NCBI RefSeq assembly: GCF_024741235.1
Contig: NZ_JANSKA010000003.1
Location: 124,001 to 188,000, forward strand
DNA length: 64,000 bases
Direction of reading: 5' to 3'
DNA from: Tractidigestivibacter montrealensis
Lineage (GTDB): Bacteria > Actinomycetota > Coriobacteriia > Coriobacteriales > Atopobiaceae
This document shows positions 9,082-15,357 of the stretch, one piece after another. Each line of letters opens with the position of its first letter. Positions within the stretch are counted from its first letter, which is position 1. A program made the translations under genes and the position numbers. The notes under the pieces are model-generated. The model did not search any database, had not been told where the DNA came from, and saw only the letters and a list, made by a program, of their open reading frames with translations.

Positions 9082-9728
9082 CTAGTCCTGTTGGGAGCCA
9101 AGGTCGAGGTGGAGCGTGTCAGTGATGAGGTCGGCCACAAGCTCGTCCGAGGCGTCGGGGTGGGTCCTCATGTAGCTCATGAGGCCAATGATGAGCAGGT
9201 AGAACTCCTCGTAGGGATGGCGTATCTCCACGCGGTGGTACCTTGCGTACTCGGTGACGGTGTCACGGTCGCCCAATCGACCAGTCTGGGCGCTGGGTGG
9301 TACCTTGCGTACTCGGTGACGGTGGTACGGGTGAGGTACTCGGCAAGAGTGTGGGCCGTCTGCTGACTAAAGCGCTGGTAGAGCAGGGCGTTCTGGCTCT
9401 TGAGAAGATCGGTCCTAAAGCTGTCCTCGTCAAAGAGGTGGCGTCGAAGCATGGCGACGCAGGTCTTGAGGGCGCCGGCGACGTCCCCGCGCACACGCTG
9501 CGCGTTCCACTCGCGCACGGCAGCCACAAAGGTGTCGACATAGGCGTCGAGAATGGCGTCGGTCACCTCATCGCGACCCGAGAAGTAGTGATAGAAGAGG
9601 CTGCGCGTGATTCCCGCCCGATCGGCAATGTCCTTTACCGAGGTGCGGTCGATTCCCTTCTCCTCGTAGAGGGAGCGAGCAGCGGCAATGATCTGCTCGC
9701 GCCGCGTCTCTGCAATCTCGCCGCGCAT
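9082..9728 (-). pseudogene. TetR-family regulator disrupted by a 62-bp partial duplication
   Basis: The N-terminal 125 residues are a normal TetR regulator. The helix-turn-helix reads TSVKDIADRAGITRSLFYHY, and ATG 9728 is preceded by a strong AAGGAGGTGG. Around 9234-9324 a 29-bp segment is present twice, 62 bp apart. Because 62 is not a multiple of three, the frame breaks after TVTEYARYH. The true C-terminus (RVEIRHPYEEFYLLIIGLMS to the stop at 9082) continues in another frame from the second TVTEYARYH. Removing 62 bp would restore one uninterrupted protein of about 194 residues. The altered frame runs on to 9177 and would give a protein with a wrong ligand-binding C-terminus. An assembly error or phase-variable repeat is possible. 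Confidence 0.8.
9234..9324. repeat. 29-bp direct repeat (62-bp period) inside tetR
   Basis: Identical 29-bp copies run from 9234 to 9262 and from 9296 to 9324. Both begin GGTGGTACCTTGCG and end CTCGGTGACGGTG. The 33-bp spacer contains the small inverted repeat CGCCCA / TGGGCG. The repeat causes the tetR frameshift. Confidence 0.9.
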
Positions 9729-9744
9729 CGACTCCACCTCCTTA

Positions 9745-9761
9745 GTTGACACCATGTCAAC
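9745..9761. promoter_or_regulatory. Perfect palindromic operator upstream of tetR
   Basis: GTTGACA and TGTCAAC are separated by CCA, a 7-3-7 dyad 17 bp upstream of the tetR start codon. This size and position are typical of a TetR autoregulatory operator. The left arm also supplies a TTGACA-like -35 element. Confidence 0.65.
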
Positions 9762-9857
9762 GAACGGGCCAATAATAGGATGTGAAGAGAATGTGTGGCA
9801 ACAAACAGTTTGCGAAAAACGTCAACGATTCCCAGCCCAGAGGTGGTGCTGCGGACG

Positions 9858-9889
9858 AAAAAACGCGGCTGCCTGCTTGGGCAACCGCG
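9858..9889 (-). terminator. Rho-independent terminator of the ferritin gene
   Basis: On the minus strand CGCGGTTGCC and GGCAGCCGCG pair (one T-G) around CAAGCA and are followed by six T residues. It lies 30 bp beyond the ferritin stop codon. Confidence 0.9.
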
Positions 9890-9918
9890 CTCCTTGCCAC
9901 CAATTGTGTTGCAGAGGC

Positions 9919-10434
9919 CTACATGGGCATTGTGGGGGCAACAAAGGTGCGGGCCTGGTACTCGCGATCCAGGTCGTAGAGGCCCTTGGGGTCGGAGCCA
10001 AAGAGCTCCATGTTCTTGATCATGTCGGAGGCGTTGGTCTCCTCCTCGCCCTGCTCCTTCACGAACCAATCGAGCAGCTGCATGGTACGGAAGTCGTGAA
10101 CGTCGTAGGCGGCCTGGTAGCACTCGTTGATCGCGGCCGTGATGTAGCGCTCGTGCTCGAGGCCAGCCTGCAGCGGCGCAAGGTCGTTGGTGAAGGTCTT
10201 GTCGGGCTCGGCGATGGCTGCCATCTTGACCTGGTAGTCGTTGTCCAGTAGGTAGCGGCGGAGGATCTTGGCGTGGGCAATCTCCTCCTGCACCTGCACC
10301 ATGTACCAGTTAGCGAACCCCTTGAGGCCGCGGTCCTCGTAGTAGTCGGCAAACGTGAGGTAGAGGTATGCCGAGTAGAGCTCCTTGTTGATCTGGGCGT
10401 TAAGGGTGTCGCCGACCTTCTTGTCGAGTGCCAT
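9919..10434 (-). CDS. ftnA: Non-haem bacterial ferritin
   Basis: The 171-aa four-helix ferritin stores iron and consumes oxidants in the cytoplasm as a 24-mer. The diiron ligands are recognisable in ELYSAYLYLTFADYY (helix A Glu), VQEEIAHAKILRR (helix B EEIAHA), and FVKEQGEEETNASDM (helix D). There is no haem-coordinating Met of the bacterioferritin type, so it is FtnA-like. The ATG at 10434 is used because AAAGAAGG lies upstream; ten more in-frame codons exist but have no ribosome-binding site. The gene appears monocistronic, with its own terminator at 9858. Confidence 0.93.
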   Translation of the reverse strand: MALDKKVGDTLNAQINKELYSAYLYLTFADYYEDRGLKGFANWYMVQVQEEIAHAKILRRYLLDNDYQVKMAAIAEPDKTFTNDLAPLQAGLEHERYITAAINECYQAAYDVHDFRTMQLLDWFVKEQGEEETNASDMIKNMELFGSDPKGLYDLDREYQARTFVAPTMPM

Positions 10435-10530
10435 GACAACCTTCTTTCCTGCCCCGCGGGGCATGTAAGCGTCTGTGCCAGTGAAGAGTTTACCCAGTGC
10501 GTCAGAAACCAGTCTCGCGACACGCCACCG

Positions 10531-11523
10531 TCACACGAACAGGCCGATGAGCGCGCAGAACGCCGCCCCAAGGCACATGGTGACCGGCAGGGTGACAAAC
10601 CATGAGGTCACAATCTTGCGCGCCATAACCCACCGCACGCCGGCGCGGCGCTTGGCGCTGCCGGCGCCCATGATTGAGGTGGTGACCACCTGCGTGGTCG
10701 AGACGGGAGCGCCCAAGGCGGTCATGGTCTCAATTGCTATCGCAGTGGCCATGTTCGCCACAAAGCCAATGGAGGGCTCCAGGCGAAAGACCCCTCGCCC
10801 CAGCGTCTTCATGATGCGCTGCCCGCCAATCGCCGTGCCAAGTGCCATGGTGGCGGCACAGAAGAGCTTGACCCACAGCGGCACGCCCCCATCCTGGGAG
10901 AGCAGCCCCTCCGTTGTGAGCGCCAGCGTGATGATGCCCATCGTCTTCTGTGCGTCATTGGAGCCGTGGCTGTACGCCATGAAGGCAGAAGAGGCGATCT
11001 GCAGTCGGTGAAAGAGACCGTTCGCGTTTGCCGGAGTCCAGTTTGCAAAGAGCTCAAAGACAAGCCGCATGAAGGCAAAGCCCAGCACAAATCCTATGAG
11101 CGGCGAAGTGAACAGGGGAATGACGACCTTCTCGACCACGCCCTCCCACCTAACGTCCGAAAACCCGTGGGTATAGGCGATGGTTGCCCCAATGAGGCTG
11201 CCAATAAGGGCGTGGGAGGAGCTGCTAGGAACCGTAAGCCACCAGGTGAGAAGGTTCCAGAAGATGGCACCGAGCAGCGCGGCGAGAATGACGTAGAGCT
11301 CAAGCTGGACGTCGACGAGTCCGCTCGAGATGGTGCGCGCAACGCTCTCGTTGGTGAGCGCGCCTACGAAGTTCATGACGGCGGACATCGCAATTGCGAC
11401 CCCAGGCGAGAGGGCGCGCGTGTAGACCGTGGTGGCAATGGAGTTTGCCGTGTCGTGGAAACCGTTGATGAGCTCGAACGCAAATGCGACAACGAGCAGC
11501 ATGACGAGAAGGACGCTAGGCAT
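10531..11523 (-). CDS. pit: PiT-family inorganic phosphate transporter
   Basis: This 330-aa integral membrane protein of the PiT family carries phosphate, as a metal-phosphate complex with protons or Na+, across the cytoplasmic membrane. Both family signatures are visible: the N-terminal GFHDTANSIATTVYTRAL and the C-terminal repeat GFVANMATAIAIETMTALGAPVS, whose core GAPVSTTQ is diagnostic. The central YSHGSNDAQKTMG is also typical. The ATG at 11523 lies inside the end of the upstream DUF47 gene (8-nt overlap), so translation is coupled and phosphate uptake and its accessory protein are made together. Confidence 0.93.
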   Translation of the reverse strand: MPSVLLVMLLVVAFAFELINGFHDTANSIATTVYTRALSPGVAIAMSAVMNFVGALTNESVARTISSGLVDVQLELYVILAALLGAIFWNLLTWWLTVPSSSSHALIGSLIGATIAYTHGFSDVRWEGVVEKVVIPLFTSPLIGFVLGFAFMRLVFELFANWTPANANGLFHRLQIASSAFMAYSHGSNDAQKTMGIITLALTTEGLLSQDGGVPLWVKLFCAATMALGTAIGGQRIMKTLGRGVFRLEPSIGFVANMATAIAIETMTALGAPVSTTQVVTTSIMGAGSAKRRAGVRWVMARKIVTSWFVTLPVTMCLGAAFCALIGLFV

Positions 11524-12136
11524 TCTTCACTACCACGCCCTGCACGATGTTGCCCACGGACTTGCAGCAGTCGAGCGCGGCCTCCATCCTCTCGAAGAGC
11601 ATGACCCACTTCAGCGTCTCCATTGGGTCCGTCCCCGCAAAGAGGTCCCCCAGGGCACCGCGATAGACTACGTCACCCTCGTCCTCGAGCATCCCAACCG
11701 ACCTCACACGCTCCATGACCACGGGATCCTTGTGAAAGTTGGGCAGGTGGTCGAAGAGCTCTCCAAGCTGCATGCAGGCGCTCGCGGTGAGGTCTGCCAT
11801 GCGGACGGCCTCGGGATGCATCTCCTCGATTCGGAAGAGCTCGAAGCGGCGAGAAGCACCCTCGATCTGGTCGACCACGCCATCCATCGTGCGTGCGAGC
11901 ATCGCGATGTCCTCGCGGTCGAAGGGGGTCACGAAGGACCCATAGAGCTCGGTCAGAATCTTGGCAACGTGGTGGTCGCAGTCGACCTCGTACTCCTTCA
12001 TCTTGGCGACAAGGTCGCGCGACTGAGGGTAGTTGCGCACGAGCGTTGCGTAGTCCTGGCCGACCTCGGCAATCTTGTGGCCAAAATCCGAAAGGAGCCC
12101 GTAGAAGACGTCTTCTCTATGTTTGACGCGACTCAA
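11516..12136 (-). CDS. DUF47 (PhoU-like) accessory protein of the Pit transporter
   Basis: The 206-aa, all-helical protein resembles the DUF47/PhoU-like partners that precede pit genes and are thought to control low-affinity phosphate uptake. Acidic metal-binding helices (YEVDCDHHVAKIL and GVVDQIEG) fit the family. The start must be TTG at 12136: AAGGGA lies upstream, and the only nearby ATG (on the minus strand at about 12151) is in another frame. Its stop codon overlaps the pit start by 8 nt. The 249 bp upstream, to the divergent HAD gene, hold both promoters and the short palindrome GCTGCCGGCAGC near 12246. Confidence 0.87.
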   Translation of the reverse strand: MSRVKHREDVFYGLLSDFGHKIAEVGQDYATLVRNYPQSRDLVAKMKEYEVDCDHHVAKILTELYGSFVTPFDREDIAMLARTMDGVVDQIEGASRRFELFRIEEMHPEAVRMADLTASACMQLGELFDHLPNFHKDPVVMERVRSVGMLEDEGDVVYRGALGDLFAGTDPMETLKWVMLFERMEAALDCCKSVGNIVQGVVVKNA

Positions 12137-12385
12137 TGGCGTATCCCTTCATGCGATGCATTGCTCGGTTGGGCAGACGTCGAGGCCTCTCGTTCTCCCA
12201 CAGCTGTCTGCCCCAGCGGCCGCAAGGATGTTAGCAGTTTGTAAGCTGCCGGCAGCGAAGCGAAGCATACCGCCTGCCGAATGACGCAATACAAACGAAA
12301 CGTTTTGCTTGTTGGAGTCGATTAGTTATGCTCGGTTTTGGAGTTGGCAAGACGATTGGCGACCAACAACGGGAGAGTGCACCAG

Positions 12386-12868
12386 ATGACCAAGCTCATG
12401 GAGTATCTGCTGGAGCCGCAGACCGCCGTGGTCTTTGACATCGACGGCGTTCTCGCGGTCTACGAGTTTGGCGAGCTCTCGCACAGCGCATGCCCCGACG
12501 AGGACTGGGAGGACTACGTCCGCACCCACGACCCTTATGCCAGCTCGCGTCCGGTCCCGCAGATTAAGCGTTTTATCAAGGACAAGGGCGAGAGCCGTGT
12601 GTGGGCCTGCTCGCAGGCAAGCGACGTCGAGGCGCCCGGCAAGCGTGCCTTTGTCACGCGCTGCTACGGCCTTGTCCCCAGCCACGTGGTGACCGTTGCT
12701 CAGAAGGCTGAGAAGGTCGAGTTTCTCCGCCGGCTGGCACAGGAGCTAAAAGTTCCCGAGAGCCGCGTGGCCATCGTCGAGGACACCGTGAAGACGCTGG
12801 ACCTTGTCAACCGCGAGACCAACTGTGTAACGGTGCACGTCTCGTCCTTCTTCGACTACGGGATGTAG
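12386..12868 (+). CDS. HAD-like hydrolase family protein
   Basis: The 160-aa protein has the HAD phosphatase motif I, VVFDIDGVLAVYE, with the nucleophile Asp and the acid/base Asp two residues on. A motif II-like ACSQAS, a conserved Lys (AQKAEKVEFLRRL) and an acidic motif III-like VAIVEDTVKTL follow. It lacks a large cap domain, so the substrate could be a small phosphate ester or a nucleotide, but nothing defines it. The ATG at 12386 is chosen because GGGAGAG precedes it; ATG 12401 is a weaker alternative. It is divergent from the pit operon and stands alone. Confidence 0.7.
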   Translation: MTKLMEYLLEPQTAVVFDIDGVLAVYEFGELSHSACPDEDWEDYVRTHDPYASSRPVPQIKRFIKDKGESRVWACSQASDVEAPGKRAFVTRCYGLVPSHVVTVAQKAEKVEFLRRLAQELKVPESRVAIVEDTVKTLDLVNRETNCVTVHVSSFFDYGM

Positions 12869-12914
12869 CCCCGGGCACACACGCAGTCCCGCACCCACCT
12901 GCACGCCGAGACGC

Positions 12915-13136
12915 CTACGCCCTCTCCTCGTGGACCTCGCGCTCAACCCCGTCGGCATCGCGAATGACCTCGATCCAGCGCTCGATACGCTCCCCGTCGA
13001 GCATGCGCGCCGCATCGTCAATCTTGTCTGCGAGAAGGTCGAGCGACTCTGGCGAGACGGAACCGTTTGCCGCCTGAAGGGACAGCGCTCTGGCAATGTC
13101 TGCGCATCCGTACAGCGCTTCTTGTGGACTTTCCAA
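12915..13136 (-). CDS. Small acidic hypothetical protein, divergent from an XRE regulator
   Basis: I do not recognise this short ORF (73 aa from TTG 13136, or 95 aa from ATG 13202). The TTG start is preceded by AGCAGGTGATACC, a better ribosome-binding site than anything before the ATG. The predicted protein is charged, with Ala- and Asp-rich helices (LLADKIDDAARMLDGERI), and has no membrane segment. It faces the XRE gene across a 90-bp space full of dyads, an arrangement often seen for a regulator and its partner. The coding call is moderate because the opposite strand is also open through most of this stretch. Confidence 0.45.
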   Translation of the reverse strand: MESPQEALYGCADIARALSLQAANGSVSPESLDLLADKIDDAARMLDGERIERWIEVIRDADGVEREVHEERA

Positions 13137-13226
13137 GGTATCACCTGCTAGATAGCGTCGTTTTCCTGGCAGATACCAGAATATTCTATTTTTGAATGTC
13201 ATGCGCGCGGGTCTACATTCCGGCGC
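13137..13226. promoter_or_regulatory. Dyad-rich divergent control region of the XRE gene
   Basis: Three symmetric elements lie between the small ORF and the XRE gene: CTGG(CAGATA)CCAG near 13168, the perfect AGAATATTCT near 13179, and CATGCGC ... GCGCATG flanking 13199-13230. The last covers the XRE start codon. XRE repressors commonly bind such sites; which one is used is unknown. The XRE gene has no Shine-Dalgarno and may be leaderless. Confidence 0.5.
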
Positions 13227-13472
13227 ATGTACGAGATTGCCGACAGACTCGTGGGAAAGGTCCTCCGTAAGCTGAGGATGGAATCTGGCCTCAAGCAGGA
13301 CCAGGTCGCGGCACGTCTTGGCATCAACCAGTCGATGGTCTCGAAGTTCGAGTCTGGCGAGCGCTCGCTCCACCTGGGCGAGGTCTACGCCTACGCAAAG
13401 GCGCTCGACACCACACCGGAGCGCATCCTTCAGGAGGTCTGGGACAACCGACTGCCCCGACACGGCAACTAG
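13227..13472 (+). CDS. XRE-family helix-turn-helix regulator
   Basis: This 81-aa protein is essentially one Cro/CI-type HTH domain: LRKLRMESGLKQDQVAARLG followed by INQSMVSKFESGERSLHLGE. In family terms the QDQVAARLG and SMVSKFE helices form the HTH that reads DNA. No sensor or catalytic domain is present. No ribosome-binding site precedes the ATG at 13227, so the mRNA may start at or near the AUG. It lies next to a divergent small ORF and may regulate that gene or itself. It could equally be a relic of a toxin-antitoxin or mobile element, but no toxin fold is seen nearby. Confidence 0.85.
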   Translation: MYEIADRLVGKVLRKLRMESGLKQDQVAARLGINQSMVSKFESGERSLHLGEVYAYAKALDTTPERILQEVWDNRLPRHGN

Positions 13473-13568
13473 GTACGGCGAGACACGCCCCTCCCTGGCA
13501 ACCCAGCAATCGCTCCCCGCGCTACCCTTAGGGGACAAGCCGCACGGGAGACGGGGAGCACCAGCACC

Positions 13569-13982
13569 ATGAACACAGGAACGCACGCCACGGGAACGCG
13601 GCTTGTGCGCATAGCAAGCGCTCAGGACCTTCTCGCCAGCCCTGGGGGCGACCTTCCTCACCTGCTCACGCCAGCCGAACTCGCACAGGCCAACGCGCGC
13701 GAGAACCCCGCCGAGTACATGGCCGGCCACCTTGCCGCCAAAGGTGCGGCAACGGACGCCCTAGCGCAGCTCCTCCCCCCGAGCACGGGAATTGACCCCC
13801 AAGAGCTGGAGACCCTCGACGCTTCCTCCGGCGCGCCGGTGTGCACGGTCCACGGACGCCTGGCCGCCGTCCTTGCCGCGCACGGCATAGAGCCGCCGCG
13901 CATCTCCATCACCAACGAGGCCGGCGCCGCGCTGGCTACGGCCGTGGCATGGGCTCCCGCGGTGGGAGGCGAAGGGGCGTGA
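13569..13982 (+). CDS. AcpS-like (holo-ACP synthase superfamily) protein with degraded active site
   Basis: The 137-aa protein aligns by eye with holo-ACP synthase along its length: GTRLVRIAS for the usual GxDxVEIxR, LTPAELAQA for FTxxELxxx, HLAAKGAATDAL for RFAAKEAxxKAL, and ISITNEAGAALATAV for VSLSHExxxAxAxV. The residues that make the enzyme work are changed. The Mg-binding Asp near the N-terminus is Arg, and the Glu of KEA is Gly. If AcpS is the right family, the protein should not transfer phosphopantetheine and may instead bind or regulate. Its TGA stop overlaps the GTG start of the downstream flavoenzyme, so the two are translationally coupled. Confidence 0.6.
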   Translation: MNTGTHATGTRLVRIASAQDLLASPGGDLPHLLTPAELAQANARENPAEYMAGHLAAKGAATDALAQLLPPSTGIDPQELETLDASSGAPVCTVHGRLAAVLAAHGIEPPRISITNEAGAALATAVAWAPAVGGEGA

Positions 13983-14998
13983 TCTTTGACCAGCCACTCG
14001 CCGTGAGCGATCTGATGCTCAAGAACCGCCTGGTCATGGTACCCATGGCCACGAGGAAGGCGGGAGCGCGCGGCCAGGTAACCCAAGCGCTCTGTGACCA
14101 CTACGCCACCCGTGCGCACGGCGGCTACCTGGGCCTCGTCGAGTGCGGCCATCACTTTGTCTGTGAGGAGGGCCGCGCAACCGCAGGCCAGGCGTCAATC
14201 GCGCACGACGAGGACATCGAGGGTCTCAAGCGCGAGGCGGCAGCCGTCCACGATCAGGGAACTCCTGTCTTTGTGCAGCTCTCGCATGCAGGTTCGGCAG
14301 CAACCGAGAGACTCACGGGCACGCAGCCGCTGGCACCCTCGGCCGTCACGTGCCCAGGCGCCAAGGTGGGCCACCCCATCCCCCGGGCCATGAGCGCGGA
14401 TGACATCGCGCGCATGCCGGAGCTCTTCTCGGCAGCGGCACGGCGCGCCTACGCGGCCGGCTTCGACGGCATCGAGATTCACGCGGCTCACGGGTACCTT
14501 CTGGACCAGTTCCTCTCGCCCCTCACCAACCTACGCAAAGACGCCTACGGAGGCTCGCTCGAGAACCGTGCGCGGCTCCTTCAAGAGGTGCTCTGTGCCG
14601 TGCGAGCAGAGCTGCCCTCAGGCTACCCGGTCTCCGTGCGCCTGGGCGGCTGCGACTACATGCCCGGCGGCAACACTATCGACGATGCCGTGGCGCTCGC
14701 GCGCATGGCAGAGGCGGCGGGCGCGAGCCTCATCTCCGTGTCGGGCGGCATGTGCTACTACGGCAGGCCCGGCCACGAGGACACCGCCGGCTGGTTTGCG
14801 GACTCGTCGGCGCCCATCCGTGCGGGCGTGGGCGTGCCGGTGCTTCTGGCGGGCGGCATAAAGACGGGCGCGGCGGCGGAAGCGCTGCTCGAGCAAGGCG
14901 CCTGCGACCTTGCGGGCATCGGACGTGCAATACTGAACAGGCCCGCATGGGCGCGGCGCGAGACCACCAAGCTCCGCGCTGCCAGCGCGCCCACGTAA
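13979..14998 (+). CDS. Old Yellow Enzyme-family NADH:flavin oxidoreductase
   Basis: The 339-aa TIM-barrel FMN enzyme belongs to the OYE family, which reduces activated C=C bonds or related electrophiles with NAD(P)H. Signatures are LKNRLVMVPMAT near the N-terminus, VQLSHAG, FDGIEIHAAHGYLLDQFLSP (His-Ala-Ala-His contact residues), NLRKDAYGGSLENRARL and a C-terminal phosphate loop (LLAGGIKTGAAAEAL). It is the short, single-domain form and lacks the 4Fe-4S and second flavin domains of 2,4-dienoyl-CoA reductase. The GTG at 13979 is used; GGGAGGCGAAGGGG precedes it and the start overlaps the upstream stop. The substrate cannot be inferred. Confidence 0.9.
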   Translation: MIFDQPLAVSDLMLKNRLVMVPMATRKAGARGQVTQALCDHYATRAHGGYLGLVECGHHFVCEEGRATAGQASIAHDEDIEGLKREAAAVHDQGTPVFVQLSHAGSAATERLTGTQPLAPSAVTCPGAKVGHPIPRAMSADDIARMPELFSAAARRAYAAGFDGIEIHAAHGYLLDQFLSPLTNLRKDAYGGSLENRARLLQEVLCAVRAELPSGYPVSVRLGGCDYMPGGNTIDDAVALARMAEAAGASLISVSGGMCYYGRPGHEDTAGWFADSSAPIRAGVGVPVLLAGGIKTGAAAEALLEQGACDLAGIGRAILNRPAWARRETTKLRAASAPT

Positions 14999-15048
14999 GG
15001 CACCACAAGATAGCGAGAACACCGGCCGCGCAGGCCGAGGAGGACAGC

Positions 15049-15357
15049 ATGGACGAGAGCGACATGAAGCTCGCGGAGCAACTGCGCGAGCAGCTCGAGG
15101 CAAACGGGGCAAAGACGGCCTTTGGCGCGCCAGCAGCAACGCCGGAAGCAGCGCCGAGCAAAGCCACCCCGCAGGGCGAGCAGGACGACGCAGGCAGCCT
15201 CGTAGAGGGGCCGTTTGCCCAGGCAATGGCCGCCTACCGCAAGGCAAAGCGCTCGGGCGACGCCGAGGCAACAGCGGCAGCCGAGCGCCACCTCCAGGAC
15301 GTGGTGCGCGCCGAGCTTGCCGGCGGCGCCGAGCCCTGCTCGGGAGACGAGCGATGA
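15049..15357 (+). CDS. Small Ala/Glu-rich hypothetical protein upstream of helicase
   Basis: A 102-aa hydrophilic protein of unknown function. It has two predicted helices, MKLAEQLREQLEANG near the start and AMAAYRKAKRSGDAEATAA near the end, joined by a low-complexity Ala/Pro linker. The start ATG 15049 has GAGGAGGAC upstream. The TGA stop overlaps the helicase start (ATGA at 15354), so it is translationally coupled to the helicase and may be its partner or adaptor. I see no known domain. Confidence 0.65.
   Translation: MDESDMKLAEQLREQLEANGAKTAFGAPAATPEAAPSKATPQGEQDDAGSLVEGPFAQAMAAYRKAKRSGDAEATAAAERHLQDVVRAELAGGAEPCSGDER

Noticed and set aside
9263-9295. Insertion sequence end or MITE inside tetR
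   Set aside because: The insert is too short (33 bp of new sequence), the duplication is 29 bp rather than a typical target duplication, and no terminal inverted repeats match; slippage or illegitimate duplication fits better.
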